From assembly GCF_021869535.1 (NCBI RefSeq), contig NW_026262712.1, positions 48,218,884 to 48,282,883 on the forward strand: a DNA stretch of 64,000 nt, in the 5' to 3' direction. Below the pieces are notes generated by a model that saw only the letters and a program-made list of their open reading frames with translations, was not told the DNA's origin and did no database searches. This stretch comes from Mytilus californianus. Lineage: Eukaryota > Mollusca > Bivalvia > Mytilida > Mytilidae. Positions 11,982 to 24,789 of this stretch are shown here, one piece after another (position 1 is the stretch's first letter; every line of letters begins with the position of its first letter). Made by a program: the position numbers and the translations under genes.

Positions 11982-12281
11982 AAAAGGGCAGGTGCAAGAG
12001 CCATACCAAATTACTTGATTTAGGTATTGGCAGAAAGAAAACATTTTGAATTTTCAGAAAAGTGCTGTGCCTAGTTGTATAGTACTTCAGTAAGAGAACG
12101 GTTTCAACCCGAAGTGCAAGAAAGTGGATAAATCAACAAAAATGCGCACATTTCACCGATTTATATCCACAAAGCCTCAACTTAAAAACTAGGCACAGCA
12201 CTTTTTCAGTCCGGTATTTTTTTCCAAAGACGAGACACCAAAGGTTTAGTCGATCCGAATTCATCTTGCACCTGCCCTTTT
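11982..12281. mobile_element. Foldback-type MITE, 300 bp
   Basis: The terminal arms AAAAGGGCAGGTGCAAGA (11,982-11,999) and their perfect complement (12,264-12,281) are 18 bp. A second internal pair, AAAAGTGCTGTGCCTAGTT (about 12,059) and its complement (about 12,187), is 19 bp, and a third weaker pair (GTGGATAAATC / GATTTATATCCAC) lies nearer the centre. The whole element can fold into one long interrupted hairpin. No coding frame. Confidence 0.75.
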
Positions 12282-13190
12282 GACTTTTCTAAAAAAAATG
12301 CCCTACTTTCAGTTTCAAGTCACGTGACTCTAGAGTATTTATATTTTCTATAAATAAAAGTCAGGAATGTGTTGCAGAATAATCAATTTAACCACCTTAC
12401 ACGCTTTTAACATTCATTTGGTTAAAGAACTGGATATTTTTACCATTGAGACCCATAGTATATTTTTTTGTGAAAAATGAGGAAATTTTCTGTAAAAGCC
12501 CTTAATGTCCCTGCGAAGGTAAATGGAAAACACCTCATTGAAAATATAATGTTCTCCATTTTCCTTCGTCAGCAGATGCATGAACCCCTTTACTGTCAAT
12601 CAATTGGTTATCAAGCAATTTGCTGTTATAAAAAGATAGAAAATACAGAGATTTTCAAATGTGTCAGTGCTTGTCTTAAGGGTTGTTGTTAACAATTAAA
12701 AATCTTGAACAAATACTGTGTATGTCTCTTCAAAGCTGTTGTTTCATTTTCACATTCTTCCACTTAGATTGATTGATATTGTTTTAAATTTAAATTAAGT
12801 TGATAGGAAATGCAAGTATTATCAAATAGAATCTGCCAAATGTAACTGCATATTTAGAAGAAAAGACCGACATATATAAGATGTTTCTTGTTACATAAAG
12901 ACATAAATAGGCATTACAGACTGAATAATACAAAGCGTGTGCAGTTAATGTTTGCAAACATCATATTTTCTATCACAAATTTTAGTGATGATATGCTGCA
13001 AAGGTCAAGAAATGAATTTTTTTTATTGTTTCAGATTATGAATGCTAGTGTCCTTACTTGCCACTTTTTAAGTACACGTGTGTAAATATTGAGATGTTGA
13101 TGATTGCATATATCATTTTTCCTCTCCGACCAGGTGAACTGTTTTCAGCAAATGCAAACCATAATTCACTATAAAACAGGTGTACAGTAC
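12282..13190. other. AT-rich intergenic DNA before the array
   Basis: No gene seen. Short frames on both strands (12,414-12,692 and 12,888-13,293) have no recognisable domain. Confidence 0.45.
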
Positions 13191-14872
13191 TGTAATATTT
13201 GCCACTGGATATGAAGCAGTTTAATTTAAAGTACTGGGATTTCTTAAAACATGTATTAATTGTGATATAGTTCATATATTTTCCTCTGAACATGAATTTA
13301 AACCATTAAATTTCTTAAACAACGAAAAATTGTATATACACCCACAGACACATAAAATTGAGAATGGAAACGGGGAGTGTGTCAAAGAGACAACAACCCG
13401 ACAAAAGAGCAGAAAACAGCCCAAGGCCACCAATGGGTCTTCAACACAGCGAGAAAATCCCGCACCCGGAGGCAGGCTTCAGATGGACCATAAAAACTTA
13501 GTACTAGTTCAAAGAAAATTGACGTCACACTAAACTCCGAAACATATAGATGAACCAAAATTAAAAAAAACATACAAGACTAACAAAGGTTAGAGGTGCC
13601 TGACTTGGGACAGGCGCAAAAATGCAGCCGGGTTAAACATGTTTTGCGAGATCTCAACCCACCCTCTATACCTTTAGCCAATGTAGAATAAACAAACATA
13701 TAGCAATACGCAAAGTAAAACAGTAGACAATTGAGAACTAAATGCGAAAGGTTGGTGATGTCTGAACTTGAAGATATTTGGTTAGGGCCTGGTGGTACGT
13801 ATGTCCATGTGTGATTACCTTTTGAATGCGTCATAACCATTTGTAAACTAGTTTTTGTTTTCTTTTTTTTAACAGTTTAATTAAGTTCGTTTTCTAATAT
13901 TAATACGACACATTACTATCTCTACAAGAAAATGATGTTTTTTTATGTCCAATAATTGCTAAATTTCAGCTATGTATCGCGAAGTCACCGTTTGAATGCA
14001 TCATTTAGTCACTAATTAAATAAAAAATTATGTTTTTTAATGGAAAGAACAATTTTTCTACAATGACAGAGTCTTAAGATACTATTTGCAAATATAACAC
14101 GAACATTTATAGAGTTACGCCCCCAATAAACTTAAGTCTGCAGGTTTAAGCTCTGGAGTTCCCAGTGAAGACATTTTTTTGTCTATCTTTCCATACAAAC
14201 AATTGATTTACAAAGTTAAAAACATGAAACAAAATATATAAATCTGAAGCACATCTCGACATTAACTCGTGTTTTGACTAATGCTGAACTGCATATACAT
14301 CAGATGAAATCATTGGTCACTTGAAAAAATCGTACATTTTAACATAGAACTTTTTGTTTTAGATATATATTTTTCTTTCGCAAAGATAGGACTGATGCTA
14401 AAATAGACACAGTTGACCTTCATTCAATTTGGACACATATATTTTGGAAGTCTCACAATGCCACCATAAAATTTAAACATGGTGATATACTTCAGTATAA
14501 AGTAAAAACTAACATACAATTTTAAGCAATATAATTCGTATGAAACGATACAATAATAAATTACCTACATAAAACGATAGAAATTATATTTGAGGACAAC
14601 TGATTACGAGCGGGTAAAACAAGATTTACTTTGAAATTAGAAAACTTCTTGTCTTTTCTATTTCTTTCTATGATCTTCTCTTGTGCTTTTTTCACTTTAT
14701 CGTACATGAAATAGCACATGTACTGCATGTTTAGATATATACATATGTGCTTACGTGCATCTCAAAGAAGATGTACATAGGGTTTACGTCAATAAGACAG
14801 CAACCTAGCCATAAAAATAACCATAAGACATCTATAAGCATGTTTGACAGTAAAAAGGATAATGAGTTAACG
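13191..14872 (+). repeat. Array left-edge unit (partial, diverged)
   Basis: Homology to the unit starts at TGTAATATTTGCC (13,191). From there to the landmark the edge unit is about 417 bp longer than internal units (1,682 against 1,265 in unit 1). The excess matches a more complete copy of a dispersed repeat at 13,355-13,745 that internal units carry only as a remnant. Edge-specific bases include GAACAATTTTTCTAC and CTTAAGTCTGCAGG, which reappear at the right edge. Confidence 0.8.
13355..13745 (+). repeat. Dispersed repeat, GTGTCAAAGAGACAACAACC family
   Basis: The copy runs through GTGTCAAAGAGACAACAACC, CACCAATGGGTCTTCAACAC, GACTTGGGACAGGCGCAAAA and CCTTTAGCCAATGTAGAA in the order I remember for a very common bivalve repeat. 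Two further copies lie on the minus strand at 50,360-50,701 and 57,027-57,662. Open frames on both strands are by-products. Class (SINE-like, LTR-related or other) is not decidable from these copies. Confidence 0.75.
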
Positions 14873-15033
14873 TCAATGAGACAACAATCTAGCGACAAAA
14901 ATAACTAAAGGACATCTATGTACAAGCTTGACAGTAAGATGAGAAATAGGGTTTACGTCAAAGAGACAGCAACCCATCGTCAAATATAACCAAAGGACAT
15001 TTATATTCACGTTTGACGGCAATGTAACGAAAC
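14780..15033 (+). repeat. Triplicated ~84-bp subrepeat inside the unit (example)
   Basis: Three direct copies start at 14,780 (GGGTTTACGTCAATAAGACA), 14,864 (GAGTTAACGTCAATGAGACA) and 14,949 (GGGTTTACGTCAAAGAGACA). The spacings are 84 and 85 bp. Each copy reads: ACGTCAA-AGACA-CAAC, then an ATAAC-AAGGACATCTAT-like stretch, then a TTTGACAGTAA-like stretch. The same triplet occurs in every array unit. The opening words resemble the GCCAATGAGACAAC dispersed family, from which the subrepeat may derive. Read on the minus strand the triplet gives a Leu/Val/Cys-rich frame of 63 codons. Confidence 0.85.
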
Positions 15034-16850
15034 AGGGGGCAGTTACGTACAGAAATACATACATGTGTTCAATTACCTTTCAGAAATTGAAATTAAAGTT
15101 AAGTTAAGTTACATGTAATATACTAAATTTTTTTTTTTCATTTCCGGCTGTGAGGCGAGAACATGGGATCTTTCTGCTGTCAGTCGCTCATCTTACCGCT
15201 GAACCACAGAGACCATTGCCAAATATGTTGTAAATTTAAGTATTTAACTCTACTGCACGTTCAAGAAAAGAGGAACAAAATGACACCAACATCAAGCTTC
15301 TTTTCTCTGAGGAAGTTTTAATACGATGCAAATCCCTTAATTTGAAGGAAATATAAGACAATAGTTAAGTGCCTGTTATTTTTCTTCCATCGTAAAGGAT
15401 AGACGGGAGCTTTTTTCTGTCTTTTTTTTTTTTGCATAATAATTTCGAGCACTTTGAATGTTAGTTTTAAGCTATTGAATGAATGAATAAATGGATGGAA
15501 TTGACAGACAACAGTTATATTTATTAATTATTGTTTTAAATAATCTTGGTTTTTGGCTATAATAACCTCTTATCTATGATATAGTTGTAATATTTGCCGC
15601 TGGATATGTAACGCTCATTGACTTAACCTAACAAGTTTCGTTAACAACGAAAGATTTTATATATCCCTACTACCTATAGACAATGGGAGACGAGTGTATT
15701 TACTATCTAAAGAATTGAAGTGTAGGTTTGGATTTGAAGCGGATTTAGAGTTAGAGATGGGACCTGCGCTTGAAGGTACATACGTCCAAGTGTGGGACTA
15801 CATTGTACCTTTAGCTTAAGTCATTACCATTTGTAAGACTTTTAAAAGGTTAATTTAAGTTCGTTTTCTAACTTTACCTTGAAACATTACTATTAAGGAT
15901 ATTTATTTCTACAAGAAAATGGTACTTTCTATGCCCAATAATTGCTAAATTTCTGCTATGTATCGCGCAGTCAATATTAGAATGCATAATTTAGTCACTA
16001 ATTAAATATGTTTTTTTATTGGAAAGAACATATTTTCTACAATGCTAGAGTCTTAAGATGCTCTTTGAAAAAATGACACAAACATCTATAGAGTTACGCC
16101 CCTGCTAAACTTACGTCTGCAGGTTTCAGCTCTGGAGTTCCCAGTGAAGACATTTTTTTTTTTATCTTTCCATATACAAACAATTGATTTACAAAGTTAA
16201 CAACATGAAACAAAATATGCAAATCTGAAGCACATCTCGACATTAACTCGTGTTTTGACTAATGCTGAACTGCATATACATCAGATGAAATCATTGGTTA
16301 CTTGAAAAAATCGCATTTTTAACATAGGATTTTTTTAGATATTTTTTTTTTCTTTCGCAAAGATAGGATTGATGCTAAAATAGACACAGTTGACCTTCAT
16401 TCAATTTGGACACATATATTTTGGAAGTCTCACAATGCCACCATGAAATATAAACATGGTGATATACTTCAGTATAAAGTAAAAAACTAACATACAATTT
16501 TAAGCAATATAATTCGTATGAAACGATACAATAATAAATTACCTACATAAAACGATAGGAATTATATTTGAGGACAACTGATTACGAGCGGGTAAAACAA
16601 GATTTACTTTGAAATTAGAAAACTTCTTGTCTTTTCTATTTCTTTCTTTGATCTTCTCTTGTGCTTTTTTCATTTTATCGTACATGAAATAGCACATGTA
16701 CTGCATGTTTAGATATATACATATGTGCTTACGTGCATCTCAAAGAAGATGTGCATAGGGTTTACGTCAATAAGACAGCAACATAGCCATAAAAATAACA
16801 ATAAGACATCTATAAGCATGTTTGACAGTAAAAAGGATAATGAGTTAACG
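14873..16850 (+). repeat. Array unit 1
   Basis: 1,978 bp. Shares with unit 2 the loss of two bases in ATATAAGACAATAG (about 15,351). It carries the intact target sequence GTATCGCGC at 15,960-15,968 that is the empty site for the 49.7-kb insertion. Confidence 0.95.
15144..15214 (-). other. tRNA-like module of the satellite (example, unit 1)
   Basis: On the minus strand the 71-bp segment starts GGTCTCTGTGGTTCAGCGG and ends GCCTCACAGCCGG. TGGTTCAGCGG fits an internal A-box. GTTCTCGCC is a weak B-box. GTCTCTG can pair with CACAGCC at 5 of 7 positions, at the right distance for an acceptor stem. The anticodon and T arms are not well formed, so this is a degenerate tRNA-derived sequence, not a working tRNA. 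An A run follows on the same strand (T run at about 15,127-15,139 on the plus strand), as in retroposed tRNA/SINE sequences. One copy is present in each unit. Confidence 0.5.
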
Positions 16851-18831
16851 TCAATGAGACAACAATCTAGCGACAAAAATAACTAAAGGACATCTATGTA
16901 CAAGCTTGACAGTAAGATGAGAAGTAGGGTTTACGTCAAAGAGACAGCAACGCATCGTCAAATATAACCAAAGGACATTTATATTCACGTTTGACGGCAA
17001 TGTAACGAAACAGGGGGCAGTTACGTACAGAAATACATACATGTATTCAATTACCTTTCAGAAATTGAAATTAAAGTTAAGTTAAGTTACATGTAATATA
17101 CTAAATGTTTTGTTTTTTTTCATTTCCGGTTGTGAGGCGAGAACATGGGATCTTTCTGCTGTCAGTCGCTCATCTTACCGCTGAACCACAGAGACCATTG
17201 CCAAATATTTTGTAAATTTAAGTATTTAACTCTACTGCACGTTCAAGAAAAGAGGAACAAAATGACACCAACATCCAGCTTCTTTTCTCTGAGGAAGTTT
17301 TAATACGATGCAAATCCCTTAATTTGAAGGAAATATAAGACAATAGTTAAGTGCCTGTTATTTTTCTTCCATCGTAAAGGATAGACGGGAGCTTTTTTCT
17401 GTCTTTTTTTTTTGCATAATAATTTCGAGCACTTTGAATGTTAGTTTTAAGCTATTGAATGAATGAATAAATGAATGGAATTGACAGACAACAGTTATAT
17501 TTATTAATTATTGTTTTTAAATAATCTTGGTTTTTGGCTATAATAACCTCTTATCTATGATATAGTTGTAATATTTGCCGCTGGATATGTAACGCTCATT
17601 GACTTAACCTAACAAGTTTCGTTAACAACGAAAGATTTTATACATCCCTACTACCTATAGACAATGGGAGACGAGTGTATTTACTATCTAAAGAATTGAA
17701 GTGGAGGTTTGGATTTGAAGCGGATTTAGAGTTAGAGATGGGACCTGCGCTTGAAGGTACATACGTCCAAGTGTGGGACTACATTGTACCTTTAGCTTAA
17801 GTCATTACCATTTGTAAGACTTTTAATAGGTTAATTTAAGTTCGTTTTCTAACTTTACCACGAAACATTACTATTAAGGATATTTATTTCTACAAGAAAA
17901 TGGTACTTTCTATGCCCAATAATTGCTAAATTTCTGCTATGTATCGCGCAGTCAATATTAGAATGCATAATTTAGTCACTAATTAAATATGTTTTTTTAT
18001 TGGAAAGAACATATTTTCTACAATGCTAGAGTCTCAAGATGCTCTTTGAAAAAATGACACAAACATCTATAGAGTTACGCCCCTGCTAAACTTACGTCTG
18101 CAGGTTTCAGCTCTGGAGTTCCCAGTGAAGACATTTTTTTTTTATCTTTCCATATACAAACAATTGATTTACAAAGTTAACAACATGAAACAAAATATGC
18201 AAATCTGAAGCACATCTCGACATTAACTCGTGTTTTGACTAATGCTGAACTGCATATACATCAGATGAAATCATTGGTTACTTGAAAAAATCGCATTTTT
18301 AACATAGGATTTTTTTAGATATTTTTTTTTTTCTTTCGCAAAGATAGGATTGATGCTAAAATAGACACAGTTGACCTTCATTCAATTTGGACATATATAT
18401 TTTGGAAGTCTCACAATGCCACCATGAAATATAAACATGGTGATATACTTCAGTATAAAGTAAAAAACTAACATACAATTTTAAGCAATATAATTCGTAT
18501 GAAACGATACAATAATAAATTACCTACATAAACCGATAGGAATTATATTTGAGGACAACTGATTACGAGCGGGTAAAACAAGATTTACTTTGAAATTAGA
18601 AAACTTCTTGTCTTTTCTATTTCTTTCTTTGATCTTCTCTTGTGCTTTTTTCACTTTATCGTACATGAAATAGCACATGTACTGCATGTTTAGATATATA
18701 CATATGTGCTTACGTGCATCTCAAAGAAGATGTGCATAGGGTTTACGTCAATAAGACAGCAACCTAGCCATAAAAATAACCATAAGACATCTATAAGCAT
18801 GTTTGACAGTAAAAAGGATAATGAGTTAACG
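16851..18831 (+). repeat. Array unit 2
   Basis: 1,981 bp. Shares the two-base loss at about 17,333 with unit 1. Private changes include CAACGCATCGTC (about 16,949) and GTCTCAAGATGC (about 18,031). Confidence 0.95.
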
Positions 18832-20815
18832 TCAATGAGACAACAATCTAGCGACAAAATAACTAAAGGACATCTATGTACAAGCTTGACAGTAAGATGA
18901 GAAATAGGGTTTACGTCAAAGAGACAGCAACCCATCGTCAAATATAACCAAAGGACATTTATATTCACGTTTGACGGCAATGTAACGAAACAGGGGGCAG
19001 TTACGTACAGAAATACATACATCTATTCAATTACCTTTCAGAAATTGAAATTAAAGTTAAGTTAAGTAACATGTAAAATACTAAATGTTTTTTTTTTTTT
19101 TTTCATTTCCGGCTGTGAGGCGAGAACATAGGATCTTTCTGCTGTCAGTCGCTCATCTTACCGCTGAACCACAGAGACCATTGCCAAATATTTTGTAAAT
19201 TTAAGTATTTAACTCTACTGCACGTTCAAGAAAAGAGGAACAAAATGACACCAACATCCAGCTTCTTTTCTCTGAGGAAGTTTTAATACGATGCAAATCC
19301 CTTAATTTGAAGGAAATATAAGAGACAATAGTTAAGTGCCTGTTATTTTTCTTCCATCGTAAAGGATAGACGGGAGCTTTTTTCTGTCTTTTTTTTTTGC
19401 ATAATAATTTCGAGCACTTTGAATGTTAGTTTTAAGCTATTGAATGAATGAATAAATGAATGGAATTGACAGACAACAGTTATATTTATTAATTATTGTT
19501 TTTAAATAATCTTGGTTTTTGGCTATAATAACCTCTTATCTATGATATAGTTGTAATATTTGCCGCTGGATATGTAACGCTCAATGACTTAACCTAACAA
19601 ATTTCGTAAACAACGAAAGATTTTATATATCCCTACTACCTATAGACAATGGGAGACGAGTGTATTTACTATCTAAAGAATTGAAGTGGAGGTTTGGATT
19701 TGAAGTGGATTTAGAGTTAGAGATGAGACCTACGCCTGAAGGTACATACGTCCAAGTGTGGGACTACATTGTACCTTTAGCTTAAGTCATTACCATTTAT
19801 AAGACTTTTAAAAGGTTAATTCAAGTTCGTTTTCTAACTTTACCACGAAACATTACTATTAAGGATATTTATTTCTACAAGAAAATGGTACTTTCTATGC
19901 CCAATAATTGCTAAATTTCTGCTATGTATCGCGCAGTCAATATTAGAATGCATAATTTAGTCACTAATTAAATATGTTTTTTTATTGGAAAGAACATATT
20001 TTCTACAATGCTAGAGTCTTAAGATGCTCTTTGAAAAAATGACACGAACATCTATAGAGTTACGCCCCTGCTAAACTTACGTCTGCAGGTTTCAGCTCTG
20101 GAGTTCCCAGTGAAGACATTTTTTTTTTATCTTTCCATATACAAACAATTGATTTACAAAGTTAACAACATGAAACAAAATATGCAAATCTGAAGCACAT
20201 CTCGACATTAACTCGTGTTTTGACTAATGCTGAACTGCATATACATCAGATGAAATCATTGGTCACTTGAAAAAATCGCATTTTTAACATAGGATTTTTT
20301 TAGATATTTTTTTTTTCTTTCGCAAAGATAGGATTGATGCTAAAATAGACACAGTTGACCTTCATTCAATTTGGACACATATATTTTGGAAGTCTCACAA
20401 TGCCACCATGAAATATAAACATGGTGATATACTTCAGTATAAAGTAAAAAACTAACATACAATTTTAAGCAATATAATTCGTATGAAACGATACAATAAT
20501 AAATTACCTACATAAAACGATAGAAATTATATTTGAGGACAACTGATTACGAGCGGGTAAAACAAGATTTACTTTGAAATTAGAAAACTTCTTGTCTTTT
20601 CTATTTCTTTCTTTGATCTTCTCTTGTGCTTTTTTCACTTTATCGTACATGAAATAGCACATGTACTGCATGTTTAGATATATACATATGTGCTTACGTG
20701 CATCTCAAAGAAGATGTGCATAGGGTTTACGTCAATAAGACAGCAACCTAGCCATAAAAATAACCATAAGACATCTATAAGCATGTTTGACAGTAAAAAG
20801 GATAATGAGTTAACG
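18832..20815 (+). repeat. Array unit 3
   Basis: 1,984 bp. One A is missing in GACAAAATAAC (about 18,853), which joins the subrepeat frames into a minus-strand frame of 110 codons (18,690-19,022). It also has GAGATGAGACCTACGCCTG at about 19,721 where other units read GATGGGACCTGCGCTTG. Confidence 0.95.
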
Positions 20816-22800
20816 TCAATGAGACAACAATCTAGCGACAAAAATAACTAAAGGACATCTATGAACAAGCTTGACAGTAAGATGAGAAGTAGGGTTTACG
20901 TCAAAGAGACAGCAACCCATCGTCAAATATAACCAAAGGACATTTATACTCACGTTTGACGGCAATGTAACGAAACAGGGGGCAGCTACGTACAGAAATA
21001 CATACATGTATTCAATTACCTTTCAGAAATTGAAATTAAAGTTAAGTTAAGTTACATGTAAAATTCTAAATGTTTTGTTTTTTTTCATTTCCGGCTGTAA
21101 GGCGAGAACATGGGATCTTTCTGCTGTCAGTCGCTCATCTTACCGCTGAACCACAGAGACCATTGCCAAATATTTTGTAAATTTAAGTATTTAACTCTAC
21201 TGCACGTTCAAGAAAAGAGGAACAAAATGACACCAACATCCAGCTTCTTTTCTCTGAGGAAGTTTTAATACGATGCAAATCCCTTAATTTGAAGGAAATA
21301 TAAGAGACAATAGTTAAGTGCCTGTTATTTTTCTTCCATCGTAAAGGATAGACGGGAGCTTTTTTCTGTCTTTTTTTTTTTTTGCATAATAATTTCGAGC
21401 ACTTTGAATGTTAGTTTTAAGCTATTGAATGAATGAATAAATGAATGGAATTGACAGACAACAGTTATATTTATTAATTATTGTTTTTAAATAATCTTGG
21501 TTTTTGGCTATAATAACCTCTTATCTATGATATAGTTGTAATATTTGCCGCTGGATATGTAACGCTCATTGACTTAACCTAACAAATTTCGTAAACAACG
21601 AAAGATTTTATAGATCCCTACTACCTATAGACAATGGGAGACGAGTGTATTTACTATCTAAAGAATTGAAGTGGAGGTTTGGATTTGAAGCGGATTTAGA
21701 GTTAGAGATGGGACCTGCGCTTGAAGGTACATACGTCCAAGTGTGGGACTACATTGTACCTTTAGCTTAAGTCATTACCATTTGTAAGACTTTTAAAAGG
21801 TTAATTCAAGTTCGTTTTCTAACTTTAACACGAAACATTACTATTAAGGATATTTATTTCTACAAGAAAATGGAACTTTCTATGCCCAATAATTGCTAAA
21901 TTTCTGCTATGTATCGCGCAGTCAATATTAGAATGCATAATTTAGTCACTAATTAAATATGTTTTTTTATTGGAAAGAACATATTTTCTACAATGCTAGA
22001 GTCTTAAGATGCTCTTTGAAAAAATGACACGAACATCTATAGAGTTACGCCCCTGCTAAACTTACGTCTGCAGGTTTCAGCTCTGGAGTTCCCAGTGAAG
22101 ACATTTTTTTTTTATCTTTCCATATACAAACAATTGATTTACAAAGTTAACAACATGAAACAAAATATGCAAATCTGAAGCACATCTCGACATTAACTCG
22201 TGTTTTGACTAATGCTGAACTGCATATACATCAGATGAAATCATTGGTCACTTGAAAAAATCGCATTTTTAACATAATATTTTTTTAGATATTTTTTTTT
22301 TCTTTCGCAAAGATAGGATTGATGCTAAAATAGACACAGTTGACCTTCATTCAATTTGGACACATATATTTTGGAAGTCTCACAATGCCACCATGAAATA
22401 TAAACATGGTGATATACTTCAGTATAAAGTAAAAAACTAACATACAATTGTAAGCAATATAATTCGTATGAAACGATACAATAATAAATTACCTACATAA
22501 AACGATAGGAATTATATTTGAGGACAACTGATTACGAGCGGGTAAAACAAGATTTACTTTGAAATTAGAAAACTTCTTGTCTTTTATATTTCTTTCTTTG
22601 ATCTTCTCTTGTGCTTTTTTCACTTTATCGTACATAAAATAGCACATGTACTGCATGTTTAGATATATACATATGTGCTTACGTGCATCTCAAAGAAGAT
22701 GTGCATAGGGTTTACGTCAATAAGACAGCAACCTAGCCATAAAAATAACCATAAGACATCTATAAGCATGTTTGACAGTAAAAAGGATAATGAGTTAACG
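20816..22800 (+). repeat. Array unit 4
   Basis: 1,985 bp. Private changes include CTATGAACAAGC (about 20,860) and GGCTGTAAGGCG (about 21,093). Confidence 0.95.
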
Positions 22801-24789
22801 TCAATGAGACAACAATCTAGCGACAAAAATAACTAAAGGACATCTATGTACAAGCTTGACAGTAAGATGAGAAATAGGGTTTACGTCAAAGAGACAGCAA
22901 CCCATCGTCAAATATAACCAAAGGACATTTATAATCACGTTTGACGGCAATGTAACGAAACAGGGGGCAGTTACGTACAGAAATACATACATGTATTCAA
23001 TTACCTTTCAGAAATTGAAATTAAAGTTAAGTTAAGTTACATGTAAAATACTAAATGTTTTTTTTTTTTTTTTCATTTCCGGCTTTGAGGCGAGAACATG
23101 GGATCTTTCTGCTGTCAGTCGCTCATCTTACCGCTGAACCACAGAGACAATTGCCAAATATGTTGTAAATTTAAGTATTTAACTCTACTGCACGTTCAAG
23201 AAAAGAGGAACAAATTGACACCAACATCCAGCTTCTTTTCTCTGAGGAAGTTTTAATACGATGCAAATCCCTTAATTTGAAGGAAATATAAGAGACAATA
23301 GTTAAGTGCCTGTTATTTTTCTTCCATCGTAAAGGATAGACGGGAGCTTTTTTCTGTCTTTTTTTTTTTTTTTGCATAATAATTTCGAGCACTTTGAATG
23401 TTAGTTTTAAGCTATTGAATGAATGAATAAATGAATGGAATTGACAGACAACAGTTATATTTATTAATTATTGTTTTTAAATAATCTTGGTTTTTGGCTA
23501 TAATAACCTCTTATCTATGATATAGTTGTAATATTTGCCGCTGGATATGTAACGCTCATTGTCTTAACCTAACAAATTTCGTAAACAACGAAAGATTTTA
23601 TAGATCCCTACTACCTATAGACAATGGGAGACGAGTGTATTTACTATCTAAAGAATTGAAGTGGAGGTTTGGATTTGAAGCGGATTTAGAGTTAGAGATG
23701 GGACCTGCGCTTGAAGGTACATACGTCCAAGTGTGGGACTACATTGTACCTTTAGCTTAAGTCATTACCATTTGTAAGACTTTTAAAAGGTTAATTCAAG
23801 TTCGTTTTCTAACTTTACCACGAAACATTACTATTAAGGATATTTATTTCTACAAGAAAATGGAACTTTCTATGCCCAATAATTGCTAAATTTCTGCTAT
23901 GTATCGCGCAGTCAATATTAGAATGCATAATTTAGTCACTAATTAAATATGTTTTTTTATTGGAAAGAACATATTTTCTACAATGCTAGAGTCTTAAGAT
24001 GCTCTTTGAAAAAATGACACGAACATCTATAGAGTTACGCCCCTGCTAAACTTACGTCTGCAGGTTTCAGCTCTGGAGTTCCCAGTGAAGACATTTTTTT
24101 TTTATCTTTCCATATACAAACAATTGATTTACAAAGTTAACAACATGAAACAAAATATGCAAATCTGAAGCACATCTCGACATTAACTCGTGTTTTGACT
24201 AATGCTGAACTGCATATACATCAGATGAAATCATTGGTCACTTGAAAAAATCGCATTTTTAACATAGGATTTTTTTAGATATTTTTTTTTCTTTCGCAAA
24301 GATAGGATTGATGCTAAAATAGACACAGTTGACCTTCATTCAATTTGGACACATATATTTTGGAAGTCATACAATGCCACCATGAAATATAAACATGGTG
24401 ATATACTTCAGTATAAAGTAAAAAACTAACATACAATTTTAAGCAATATAATTCGTATGAAACGATACAATAATAAATTACCTACATAAAACGATAGGAA
24501 TTATATTTGAGGACAACTGATTACGAGCGGGTAAAACAAGATTTACTTTGAAATTAGAAAACTTCTTGTCTTTTCTATTTCTTTCTTTGATCTTCTCTTG
24601 TGCTTTTTTCACTTTATCGTACATAAAATAGCACATGTACTGCATGTTTAGATATATACATATGTGCTTACGTGCATCTCAAAGAAGATGTGCATAGGGT
24701 TTACGTCAATAAGACAGCAACCTAGCCATAAAAATAACCATAAGACATCTATAAGCATGTTTGACAGTAAAAAGGATAATGAGTTAACG
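22801..24789 (+). repeat. Array unit 5
   Basis: 1,989 bp. Shares with unit 6 a set of otherwise rare bases: TTTATAATCACG, CGGCTTTGAGG, AGAGACAATTGCC, CAAATTGACACC and GGAAGTCATACAATG. It differs from unit 6 by CATTGTCTTAACC (about 23,558). Confidence 0.95.

Noticed and set aside
14873..15064. 63-codon minus-strand frame repeated in nearly every array unit
   Set aside because: The units are near-identical, so the frame is kept by homogenisation, not by selection. It is read from the triplicated subrepeat and is broken in unit 7 and the right edge.
15144..15214. Functional tRNA gene
   Set aside because: Anticodon and T arms do not fold and the acceptor stem has two mismatches. Called tRNA-like only.
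23171..23392. About 72-codon minus-strand frame in several array units
   Set aside because: It starts inside or next to a T run whose length varies between units and breaks the frame in many of them. The translation opens with a Lys-rich run from that tract.
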